Below are positions 42,313 through 49,503 of a stretch of 64,000 nt of DNA, piece by piece (position 1 is the stretch's first letter; each line of letters begins with the position of its first letter). The notes under the pieces were generated by a model. The model was not told the origin of the DNA. It ran no database searches and saw only the letters and a list, made by a program, of their open reading frames with translations. Origin of the DNA: Desulfitobacterium_A sp035539115 (lineage in GTDB: Bacteria > Bacillota > Desulfitobacteriia > Desulfitobacteriales > Desulfitobacteriaceae); NCBI RefSeq assembly GCF_035539115.1, contig NZ_DATLJA010000042.1, positions 22,695 through 86,694 of the forward strand, in the 5' to 3' direction. A program made the position numbers and the translations under genes.

Positions 42313-42540
42313 CTATTCCCTTATTTGATACCCTTTACTTTGAAAGACATCTTTTATTTTCTCCATACTTAGTTTCTTCATTACTGCACCTTTGGGAAGG
42401 GTCATAAAACGTCCTGCCGTATTTAACATACCTGGATTTGTAATCCCCTCAAACCCTAATTCCTTCATAATATCAATGATCCCAGGATCTTCTGTACAAA
42501 TCTCATAAACTGTCTTGGATAAGTCGATCACTTTGCCCAT
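42313..42540 (-). CDS. DUF1858 domain protein
   Basis: The 75-residue protein has the DUF1858 pattern: VIDLSKTVYEICTEDPGI, IMKELGFEGITNPGML and TAGRFMTLPKGA. These small proteins commonly precede DUF438/PAS genes and are thought to form part of a redox-sensing set, but no activity is established. The start is ATG 42538-42540, 6 nt after AGAGGTG; the GTG at 42549 is part of that site. Its partner gene is broken, so it may be functionless. Confidence 0.85.
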   Translation of the reverse strand: MGKVIDLSKTVYEICTEDPGIIDIMKELGFEGITNPGMLNTAGRFMTLPKGAVMKKLSMEKIKDVFQSKGYQIRE

Positions 42541-42666
42541 GGCTATCACCTCTTCTTAACTAAGACCATCATACTGATAGTATTAAAGGAGTTCTGTGAT
42601 TTAACTCATACTTTTAGAGTAAAATTAATATCTCATTTCTTTTAATGAAGGGCATTAATCTAAAAG

Positions 42667-42700
42667 AAACAGCTTAAGGTGAATTGAACCTAAGCTGTTT
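42667..42700 (-). terminator. Rho-independent terminator of the glutaredoxin-like gene
   Basis: AAACAGCTTA with TAAGCTGTTT (10 bp) plus inner GGT/ACC form the stem; the minus-strand flank is T-rich (TTTCTTTTA). Confidence 0.85.
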
Positions 42701-42731
42701 TCAACCTGCTATGCTATTCTCGTTTCGCTTC

Positions 42732-42998
42732 TTAGTTATTTTCAAGGGATCTTTCGAATACATTGCGGACGATATCCTTAGTTGGAACTCCCTCATGGAG
42801 TTTGACGCCATCGACAAAATACGTTGGCACATAGTAATAGTCATACTGCTTAGCTATGTCCGGTTGAAGATCTTCATCAATGATTGTTACCGCCACCCTG
42901 CTATATTGATCATTTTCCTTACTCAGTTCATCCATCCACTGAAGAGCTTGTTTGCAGTAAGGACAGGATTTCATGGTAAACATAAGAACAGGTTTCAT
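42732..42998 (-). CDS. Glutaredoxin/thioredoxin-like protein with CPYC motif
   Basis: The 88-residue redox protein has MFTMKSCPYCKQALQWMDEL, with the dithiol pair Cys12 and Cys15, and the cis-Pro loop YYVPTYFVDGVKLHEG. It should reduce disulfides or glutathione-like mixed disulfides in the cytoplasm. It lies 80 bp after trpA on the same strand with its own ribosome site, so it may read through from the trp transcript, though no role in tryptophan synthesis is implied. Confidence 0.88.
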   Translation of the reverse strand: MKPVLMFTMKSCPYCKQALQWMDELSKENDQYSRVAVTIIDEDLQPDIAKQYDYYYVPTYFVDGVKLHEGVPTKDIVRNVFERSLENN

Positions 42999-43077
42999 TT
43001 TACATCATACTCCTCTAATTTTCTGCATAAATTGGTAAACCTTTTCCGGATCCTTCCGGCCAAACGTCTCTTATCCT

Positions 43078-43860
43078 TCAAACTTCGGTTTGCCTAACTG
43101 CCTTCTTCATACTCCGTACATAGGCTGCCACATGGGGCACGCAGTCCATGCCATATTGCTCGACTATCTTTACAATCGCACTGCCCACAATCGCGCCATC
43201 GGAAAACTGAACCATCTTCGCCGCTTGTTCTGGTGTGGAGATGCCAAAACCGATGGCACAAGGGATATCCTTGACTTTCTTGACTAGTTTGACCATTTCG
43301 CTCACGTCGGAGCTGATTTCTTGCCGCACGCCAGTTACTCCCATTGAGGATACGCAGTAAATGAAGCCCTGTGCTTCCTTGGCAATTGTGCGAATGCGAT
43401 CCTTAGAATTTGGGGCGATCATCGAGATCAAATCGATGCTATATTTCGTGCAATACGGTTGAAGCTCGTCTTTTTCTTCAAAGGGTACATCAGGAACAAT
43501 CACAGCGTCTATACCCGTCTCCTGACAATTTTTCATAAACCGGTCAGTACCGTAGGTAAAGATCGGGTTGACATAGGTCATAAACGCCAGGGGGACCTTG
43601 CATACCTTACGGATACGTCGCACCAGATCAAAGGTTTTGTCTGTTGTTGCACCACCCGCCAGCGCACGTTCATCCGCGCGCTGAATGACGAGGCCCTCAG
43701 CGACCGGATCGGAAAACGGAATGCCCAGTTCGATCAAATCCGCGCCCTCCTCGGCCATTTTTAGCACCAGCTGTTCAGTTATTTCTAATGAGGGATCACC
43801 CGCCGTGATAAAAGGAATAAACGCCTTTCCGTTGGCAAATGCCTGCTGTACTCTATTCAT
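43078..43860 (-). CDS. trpA: Tryptophan synthase alpha chain
   Basis: TrpA splits indole-3-glycerol phosphate and passes indole to TrpB. The 260 residues include the catalytic Glu in DLIELGIPFSDPVAEG, the catalytic Asp in VIVPDVPFEEK, SSMGVTGVRQEI and the phosphate loop GFGISTPEQA. Its start overlaps the trpB stop by 8 bp. Only trpB and trpA are present; trpEGDCF must lie elsewhere. GC content is visibly higher than in the flanking genes, which hints at a different origin. Confidence 0.96.
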   Translation of the reverse strand: MNRVQQAFANGKAFIPFITAGDPSLEITEQLVLKMAEEGADLIELGIPFSDPVAEGLVIQRADERALAGGATTDKTFDLVRRIRKVCKVPLAFMTYVNPIFTYGTDRFMKNCQETGIDAVIVPDVPFEEKDELQPYCTKYSIDLISMIAPNSKDRIRTIAKEAQGFIYCVSSMGVTGVRQEISSDVSEMVKLVKKVKDIPCAIGFGISTPEQAAKMVQFSDGAIVGSAIVKIVEQYGMDCVPHVAAYVRSMKKAVRQTEV

Positions 43861-45037
43861 AAATTTGTACCCCCCTGTAGCGTGCTATCGCCGCGACATC
43901 TTTATCGCCCCGGCCCGAAAGATTGACGACGAGGATTTTGTCTTTGCCCATCGTCGGCGCCAGCTTTTGGGCGTAGGCAACCGCGTGCGCACTTTCGATT
44001 GCCGGAATAATTCCCTCTGTCCGCGAGAGGTACTCGAAGGCCTCTACCGCCTCATTATCAGTAACCGGGACATATTCCGCCCTCCCGATATCGTGTAAGT
44101 AGGCATGCTCTGGGCCAACGCCCGGATAATCAAGTCCTGCAGAAATCGAATAAACCGGCGCAATCTGACCGTACTGATCCTGACAGAAATAAGATTTCAT
44201 ACCATGGAAAATGCCTTCTGTTCCAGTTGCCATTGTAGCGGCAGTCTTGTCTGTATCTATGCCTTTTCCTGCTGCTTCACAGCCGATCAGACGAACACCT
44301 AGATCGCCAATAAAGTCATAAAATAGTCCCATCGCGTTACTCCCGCCGCCAACGCAAGCGAGTAACGCATCAGGCAGCCTGCCCTCTTTTTGAAGTATCT
44401 GTTCTTTAACCTCACGACCGATCACACTTTGAAAATCACGAACAATGATCGGAAAGGGATGCGGTCCCATGACCGAGCCGAGCACATAATGTGTGTCTTC
44501 CACCCGCGATGACCATTCGCGCAGCGTTTCGTTTACCGCATCTTTAAGCGTTTGGGTACCACTCGTAACCGAATGTACCTTAGCACCCAGCAACTCCATA
44601 CGATAAACATTGAGTGCCTGACGATCAATGTCCTCTTTACCCATATAAATCTCGCAATTCATACCCATCAAGGCAGCGACCGTCGCTGTAGCTACACCAT
44701 GTTGCCCCGCACCCGTTTCCGCGATCACGCGGGTCTTGCCCATACGTTTGGCCAAAAGCACTTGTCCAAGCACATTGTTAAGTTTGTGCGAGCCGGTGTG
44801 GTTAAGATCTTCCCGTTTGAGATAGATCTTCGCGCCACCCAGATCGCGGGTCATTTTTTCTGCATAATAGAGCAACGAGGGCCGCCCTGCATAATTTTTG
44901 AGAAGGTTCTCCAACTCTTCCTTAAAGTCAGGATCGTTCTTATAGTGGTTATAGGCTTGTTCCAACTCGATCACGGCGTTCATGAGCGTCTCGGGAATAA
45001 ATTGTCCGCCATGGATTCCAAACCGTCCTTTTAACAT
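43853..45037 (-). CDS. trpB: Tryptophan synthase beta chain
   Basis: TrpB joins indole and serine with PLP. The 394 residues show GRPSLLYYAEKMTRDLGGAK, the PLP Lys in LNHTGSHKLNNVLGQ, AETGAGQHGVATA, the phosphate loop CVGGGSNAMGLF and LVVNLSGRGDKDV. It is the TrpB1 type. The gene stands behind a tryptophan T-box leader with its own promoter. Higher GC than neighbours, like trpA. Confidence 0.97.
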   Translation of the reverse strand: MLKGRFGIHGGQFIPETLMNAVIELEQAYNHYKNDPDFKEELENLLKNYAGRPSLLYYAEKMTRDLGGAKIYLKREDLNHTGSHKLNNVLGQVLLAKRMGKTRVIAETGAGQHGVATATVAALMGMNCEIYMGKEDIDRQALNVYRMELLGAKVHSVTSGTQTLKDAVNETLREWSSRVEDTHYVLGSVMGPHPFPIIVRDFQSVIGREVKEQILQKEGRLPDALLACVGGGSNAMGLFYDFIGDLGVRLIGCEAAGKGIDTDKTAATMATGTEGIFHGMKSYFCQDQYGQIAPVYSISAGLDYPGVGPEHAYLHDIGRAEYVPVTDNEAVEAFEYLSRTEGIIPAIESAHAVAYAQKLAPTMGKDKILVVNLSGRGDKDVAAIARYRGVQIYE

Positions 45038-45082
45038 CTACACCTCACCCTTTCTCGTTGATTCCAGTGGTGGCTTGAGGTT

Positions 45083-45106
45083 GCTAGTTGCCTTATCCTG
45101 CCGGAC
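45083..45106 (+). repeat. Fragment of the dispersed repeat (long-form core)
   Basis: GCCTTATCCTGCCGGAC at 45090-45106 is identical to 17 bases of the insert in repeat R4 (54642-54658). Flanking GTTG/CAAC here replace the AGTC/GACT stem in R4, so the loop is kept while the stem differs. It lies between the T-box terminator and trpB. Confidence 0.6.
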
Positions 45107-45107
45107 A

Positions 45108-45145
45108 ACAAAAAAGCCCTTGCCCCAATAAAGGGACAAAAGCTT
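45108..45145 (-). terminator. T-box-controlled terminator before trpB
   Basis: On the minus strand AAGCTTTTGTCCC pairs with GGGGCAAGGGCTT and runs into TTTTTT. The T-box sequence just upstream would form the competing antiterminator. Confidence 0.85.
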
Positions 45146-45398
45146 CTAACTTCTGCGCTACCACCCAAATTGACGATAAAATATCGTCCACCTCATTTTG
45201 CATACCATCATATGCACCTCACTGATAACGGACGAGGTTCCCGTCAGCGTCTACTCCTGGATCACAGTTTCAAGCTGCCCTCGCAAGTCCATTCGGAAAA
45301 ATCTGCATTACTGCATTCACACCTACTAGCAGTTCTCTGGATACACCTAATTTTTCGTACTTCTCTTGCTCAACGGTTTACTGGAAATATTTTGTTTT
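45108..45398 (-). promoter_or_regulatory. Tryptophan T-box leader of trpBA
   Basis: On the minus strand the leader shows the conserved T-box GGGTGGTAGCGCAG (45156-45170), a specifier candidate TGG followed by A in GAATGGACTTG, an upstream AGAGAA bulge segment and a final terminator. Uncharged tRNA-Trp would pair with the specifier and the T-box to prevent termination. The TGG codon fits the downstream genes. Confidence 0.85.
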
Positions 45399-45402
45399 AA
45401 AA

Positions 45403-45431
45403 AGCATAACGTAGATTGATCCTATTGTCAA
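45403..45431 (-). promoter_or_regulatory. Sigma-A-type promoter of the trp T-box leader
   Basis: TTGACA (45426-45431), a 17-nt spacer and TATGCT (45403-45408) on the minus strand. The -35 hexamer overlaps the stop codon of the ferritin-like gene upstream. Confidence 0.8.
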
Positions 45432-45883
45432 TTGATATTTTGGTTGCGTTCAAATTTTTCCTTTTCCATTCTCGATTTAAACCACTTCAAGTGATCATGA
45501 TCTTCCTCCATTATTTGCCGAACTACATTTTGACTTAGGGTGTCAATCTCATCAATGCGGTCTTCATAGGCATGGACACCTTTATCTTCCCCGTCGTATA
45601 TTTGTTTAAGGAAGAATTCCGGGCCTCGCAGGGAATTAATGACAGATGCTATGTCCGCCATAACCCCTGAAAAGCCAGTTCTTGCTTCTGGTGTACCCTC
45701 TAGGTCCTTTATTCTCTGGGTTAGTTGCTCAGCGTGTCTTTGATGGTCTTGTTCAAATTTGTTGAGCATTTCGGTTACTTGGCTATCCTGTTGTATTCCC
45801 TTGGTTTTGTCATAAATATGGATTGCCATATGTTCGCCTTTTAGCAACTCGTTCAGCGTATCAACTTGGGAGTGATTTTCCAT
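45428..45883 (-). CDS. Ferritin-like domain protein (DUF2383/PA2169 type)
   Basis: The 151-residue four-helix protein has TLNELLKGEHMAIHIYD, FEQDHQRHAEQLTQRI, FLKQIYDGEDKGVHAYEDRI and MEEDHDHLKWFKSRME, each giving a Glu/His in ferritin-like diiron spacing. Relatives occur in stress and spore contexts, but the reaction is unknown. It lies directly downstream of the structured RNA at 45905-46388, separated by that RNA's terminator-like hairpin, and its ATG is 20 bp from it. Confidence 0.78.
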   Translation of the reverse strand: MENHSQVDTLNELLKGEHMAIHIYDKTKGIQQDSQVTEMLNKFEQDHQRHAEQLTQRIKDLEGTPEARTGFSGVMADIASVINSLRGPEFFLKQIYDGEDKGVHAYEDRIDEIDTLSQNVVRQIMEEDHDHLKWFKSRMEKEKFERNQNIN

Positions 45884-45904
45884 CGCGCCTTAGCCCCCCT
45901 TGAT

Positions 45905-46388
45905 CAAGAAGCCTCGCGCTCAAAGAACGCAAGGCTCATTTCATTTTGATTTAAATGAAGAGCACGTAATGATCTATCTAACACCAATAGAGATAGTTTA
46001 TTACCTAGCAATAATCTTTCGACTAATAACTAAGCAGAATCGCCACCTCAACTGATGAGTCGTTCGACCAAACTGGATACCTACTCGACCTTATCTAACC
46101 TTTCGGCTAAATAAGACCGATAAATTCATAGATAAGAATACACCTCGCGGTGTAGGTCTATCTATAAAAGATGTTCGAAACCCAGCAAGATCTTCGCTCG
46201 ACCCTTGAAGATAAGTTGGAACCCTCAGATAATCAACGATTAAGTCGACTACCAAAAAGCTTTTCCCTACCCGCAAGAATCTTCTCTCCGACAATTTATA
46301 GACTTTCACCTATAAACTATCTTTGACCGACCCCTATACACCTTTTTTACAAAGCATATAGAGATCTGGGCTCAACCATTACGTACCC
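45905..46388 (-). ncRNA. Large structured noncoding RNA of unknown family (about 480 nt)
   Basis: Read on the minus strand, a closing helix joins 46374-46386 to 45962-45974 (13 pairs, about 400 nt apart). Inside are hairpins: 46290-46303/46308-46321 with a GAAA tetraloop, 46128-46144/46149-46165 with GCGA, 46090-46100/46105-46115 with GAAA and 46006-46016/46021-46032 with GAAA. 46190-46195/46207-46212 and 45974-45979/45991-45996 also pair. Several pairs are G-U on the minus strand but A-C on the plus strand. The motif GGTCGA recurs. A TATAAT box precedes and a terminator-like hairpin follows. I saw no tmRNA, RNase P, 6S, SRP or group I/II intron core. It could be a member of a known large-RNA family (OLE, ROOL, GOLLD class) that I fail to recognise. 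Confidence 0.78.
45909..45937 (-). terminator. Terminator-like hairpin at the 3' end of the large RNA
   Basis: 45909-45918 pairs with 45928-45937 over 10 positions (GAGCCTTGCG with CGCGAGGCTT on the minus strand). The tail TTCTTGATC is only moderately T-rich, so some read-through into the ferritin-like gene is possible. Confidence 0.65.
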
Positions 46389-46394
46389 TTCGAC

Positions 46395-46400
46395 ATTATA
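46395..46400 (-). promoter_or_regulatory. -10 box of the large structured RNA
   Basis: A perfect TATAAT on the minus strand (46400-46395) places the start near 46387-46388, at the foot of the closing helix. The -35 region (about 46418-46423) is a poor match. Confidence 0.6.
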
Positions 46401-46475
46401 ATGTGCTTCTCCTCGATTTTCTATACATTGAATTCATAAACACTCTAATTTCACTGTGCCTTGCCGCATGTTCTC

Positions 46476-47213
46476 CTAATATTGGACATCTCGTAATAAT
46501 AGGCCTTTTGCTTGAGCTAAGGGTCCAGCTTCCCAGCGTTTCTTTTCATTCAATATCTTTTCAACATTGCTGGCTTCAAGGTTACCTTTACCTACTTCGA
46601 TGAGGGTTCCTGCAATGATTCTGACCATATTCCATAAGAATCCATCCCCGTTAACTTCTATATCTATATTGCCATCATGTTCAATAATATTGATATAATT
46701 GATCGTGCGAATAGTCGATTTGTTTTTACTTTTGGAGTTTATAAAACTCTGAAAATCATGACTTCCAATTAAAGCGTCGGAAGCCTTTCTCATTTCAGTT
46801 AAATTAAGTTTCTCGGCAAGGTGATACGTATACTTCCGATTAAAAACATCTCTGTATTTATTGTTATTTATTTTATAGACATACGTTTTTGATTTTACAT
46901 TATATCGAGCATGAAATCTTTCATCTACATCTACCATCGATTTCACAACGATATCCTCAGGCAAAAACTGATATAAATAATCCATCATCGTGTCACTGCT
47001 CATGGCACATTTAGTATGAAAATTCGCAATATAATTTTCAGCATGTACGCCTAAATCAGTTCTTCCACAGCCCACGAGTAGAACATTTTCCTCCGTCATT
47101 TTCGATAATACAGCTTCTATTTTGCCTTGGATTGTAAGATCGGTATCTTTTTGCTTTTGCCATCCTTTATATCTAGAACCATCATAGGCTATAGTCATTT
47201 TTAAATTTCTCAT
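46476..47213 (-). CDS. truA: tRNA pseudouridine synthase A
   Basis: TruA makes pseudouridine at positions 38-40 of the tRNA anticodon arm. The 245 residues have IAYDGSRYKGWQKQKDTDL, the catalytic Asp in GCGRTDLGVHAENYI, ARYNVKSKTYVYKI and the late GDGFLWNMVRIIAGTLIEVG. AT-rich codon use. It is the nearest upstream gene of the structured RNA, with 75 bp between its stop and the RNA promoter; no terminator was seen for it. Confidence 0.95.
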   Translation of the reverse strand: MRNLKMTIAYDGSRYKGWQKQKDTDLTIQGKIEAVLSKMTEENVLLVGCGRTDLGVHAENYIANFHTKCAMSSDTMMDYLYQFLPEDIVVKSMVDVDERFHARYNVKSKTYVYKINNNKYRDVFNRKYTYHLAEKLNLTEMRKASDALIGSHDFQSFINSKSKNKSTIRTINYINIIEHDGNIDIEVNGDGFLWNMVRIIAGTLIEVGKGNLEASNVEKILNEKKRWEAGPLAQAKGLLLRDVQY

Positions 47214-47412
47214 TTAATTCCGCCTTTAATTTATTTCAACTGCTATTTTGTCCCGATTCTAAGGTTACATGTTAGTATACTACAATAATTAAGTCAACAA
47301 AAGCATGAGACCACTCGGTAACAACAGGAAATTCCCAACTAAAGCAAATATCGTCCCTATGTCAGCTCATTAAACTACCCTTTTCTTCTTAGAATGACTT
47401 CGATATTTGATC

Positions 47413-48282
47413 TTACAAAACCAAAGCCGACTGAATAAGTGAACTGACTTCCCAAGGCAGCGAAGCCACCTGTGCTCCAGCTTGTGTGAGTGCTTCAACT
47501 TTACTCTCAAAGGTTCCTCGGCCACCATCGATAATTGCGCCTGCGTGACCCATCCGTTTCCCAGGAGGAGCACTTTTTCCTGCTAAGAAGGCAACGACAG
47601 GTTTTGTCATCCTTTTGATATACTTTGAAGCTTCTTCTTCGGCATCGCCACCAATCTCTCCGACTAAAACGACTGCTTTGGTGTCAGGATCGTCTTCAAA
47701 CTTTCGGAGAACATCAATAAAGGATAATCCCACGATCCGGTCCCCTCCTAGTCCCACAACCGTTGATTGACCGATTCCGGTAGTCGTCAAGTTGGCCACA
47801 ATCTCATAACTTAAGGTTCCACTTCGGGCAACTACACCAGTGGATCCGGGAGTAAAAATACGATTAGGCATAATTCCAATTTTTGATTGCCCAGGGGAAA
47901 TCAGTCCATAGGTGTTCGGTCCGACAATGGTCACGTTTTTTCTCTCAGCAAAGGCCATAATTTGCATTGCGTCATGCAGTGGAACATGTTCAGTAATAAT
48001 GACTAACGTTTTAATACCAGCATCCATAGCCTCAAATGCGACATCTTTGACCAACTGGGAAGGGATAAAGAGGACGGAAGCATCAATCTTCACCTCACTC
48101 ACTGCCTGATCGACGGTATCATAAACAGGCACATCGGCGATCCTTTGCCCGCCTTTAGTGGGAGATACACCAGCTACAATCTTACTCCCATAGGCTAACA
48201 TCTGTTCTGTATGGAATTGCCCTTGCTTACCCGTGATTCCTTGAACCAGGATGTTCGTTTGATTATTGATCAAAATTGTCAT
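47413..48282 (-). CDS. sucD: Succinyl-CoA ligase alpha subunit
   Basis: The alpha chain binds CoA and carries the phospho-His. The 289 residues include VQGITGKQGQFHTEQMLAYG, VVARSGTLSYEIVANLTTTG and the active-site region MGHAGAIIDGGRGTFESK with the His. It makes succinyl-CoA or ATP/GTP from it, and related ligases accept other acids. Its start overlaps the sucC end by 20 bp. The 47214-47412 gap downstream shows nothing definite. Confidence 0.94.
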   Translation of the reverse strand: MTILINNQTNILVQGITGKQGQFHTEQMLAYGSKIVAGVSPTKGGQRIADVPVYDTVDQAVSEVKIDASVLFIPSQLVKDVAFEAMDAGIKTLVIITEHVPLHDAMQIMAFAERKNVTIVGPNTYGLISPGQSKIGIMPNRIFTPGSTGVVARSGTLSYEIVANLTTTGIGQSTVVGLGGDRIVGLSFIDVLRKFEDDPDTKAVVLVGEIGGDAEEEASKYIKRMTKPVVAFLAGKSAPPGKRMGHAGAIIDGGRGTFESKVEALTQAGAQVASLPWEVSSLIQSALVL

Positions 48283-49402
48283 GATAGGCTCCTTTCTTTT
48301 GAGTTAAGGCAACTACTGCTGTAACAGCATCCTTAATATTTTTATAGGATTCAATTCCGTTGGCCTGCAGGATCTCAATTCCAGCCTCTTCATTCGTGCC
48401 CACTAAGCGAATAACAACAGGGATATTAATTTCCACGGATTTTTTAACATCGATAAACGCTTTGGCGACCTCATCGCACCGTGTAATTCCGCCAAATATG
48501 TTAATCAGGAGAGACTTCGGCTTGGTTGATAATAAGATTTCCAGGGCTTGAGCAACAGTTTCGCGACTAGCCCCACCTCCGGCATCCATGAAGTTACGAG
48601 CATTCATACCATAATCCTTAATAAGGTCCAGTGTTGCCATGGTGATGCCCGCACCATTGGCCATGACCCCGATTTCTCCCTCAAGGTCGACATAAGCAAT
48701 GCCAATGGCGGAAGCCTTCTTTTCCAACTCAGTCTTTTCTTCAACATGAGGGATATCGCTTCGGAAGCGGAACGAAGCATCATCGTCCAAGGTCATTTTG
48801 CCGTCAGCTGCGTAAATATCGGTCCCCGAGATGACTAAGGGATTAATCTCCACCAGCTCCGCATCATAAGTCACAAAGATCTGATAAAGCTTTACTAAGA
48901 GATCTGAAAGTTTCTTGGCAACTTCTCCGGAAACCCCCAAACGCCGCGAGATCTCACGGGTTGTATAGGGTTGTACGCCCACGGATACGTCAATGAGGCG
49001 TTTGATTATCTGTTCAGCAGGGACTTGTTCAATCTCCATTCCACCCGCCTTGGAAGCCAAGAGAACTGGCCTACGGTGTGCTCGATCAATTGCTAGGCCA
49101 AGATAGATTTCTTGGTCAATTTTTAGCTTTTCTTCCACCAGAAGTTCGTTAACGCTAGACCCTTTCAGTTGACTGGCGAAAAGTTCCTTCGCTCGAGCAA
49201 CTGCCTCCTCAGGGGTATCTGCAAATTTTATCCCCCCGGCTTTTCCGCGCCCACCGGCTAAAACTTGGGATTTAATCACAACTGATCCGATAGTTTCCAC
49301 ATATTCCTTAATTCCTTCGGGACTGGAGAAAACACAGCCTTTAGGGGTCACGATGCCATGATTCCGGAAGATCTCTTTGGCCATATATTCGTAGAGTTTC
49401 AT
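48263..49402 (-). CDS. sucC: Succinyl-CoA ligase beta subunit
   Basis: The ATP-grasp beta chain (379 residues) has KLYEYMAKEIFRNHGIVTPKG, VVIKSQVLAGGRGKAGGIKF, ELVEINPLVISG and the C-terminal FGGITRCDEVAKAFIDV. The chosen start is ATG 49400-49402, preceded by AAGGAG; the longer frame begins within that ribosome site region. With sucD it could interconvert succinate and succinyl-CoA, linking propionate/succinate or 4-hydroxybutyrate metabolism to energy conservation. Confidence 0.94.
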   Translation of the reverse strand: MKLYEYMAKEIFRNHGIVTPKGCVFSSPEGIKEYVETIGSVVIKSQVLAGGRGKAGGIKFADTPEEAVARAKELFASQLKGSSVNELLVEEKLKIDQEIYLGLAIDRAHRRPVLLASKAGGMEIEQVPAEQIIKRLIDVSVGVQPYTTREISRRLGVSGEVAKKLSDLLVKLYQIFVTYDAELVEINPLVISGTDIYAADGKMTLDDDASFRFRSDIPHVEEKTELEKKASAIGIAYVDLEGEIGVMANGAGITMATLDLIKDYGMNARNFMDAGGGASRETVAQALEILLSTKPKSLLINIFGGITRCDEVAKAFIDVKKSVEINIPVVIRLVGTNEEAGIEILQANGIESYKNIKDAVTAVVALTQKKGAYHDNFDQ

Positions 49403-49434
49403 GGAAAGACTCCTTCCTCGTTTTCCGTAGATCA

Positions 49435-49460
49435 AAGGAGTCCACGGACATGGACTCCTT
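49435..49460 (-). terminator. Hairpin between fadD and sucC
   Basis: AAGGAGTCCA and TGGACTCCTT form a perfect 10-bp stem. On the minus strand the flank is TTGATC with no long T-run, so it may terminate weakly or partly. Confidence 0.6.
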
Positions 49461-49503
49461 CATTCTTATGGACACCTTACTCTGACACGTTCAGGGATAA
49501 ATC

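Noticed and set aside
46091..46309. 72-residue frame inside the large RNA
   Set aside because: It has no ribosome site and its sequence is explained by the paired helices; the G-U strand bias shows RNA structure, not coding.
45905..46388. tmRNA, RNase P, 6S, SRP or group II intron
   Set aside because: No CCA-ended tRNA-like domain or tag peptide, no GAGGAAAGTCC segment, no long single hairpin, no SRP loop, and no AGC-bearing domain V were seen.
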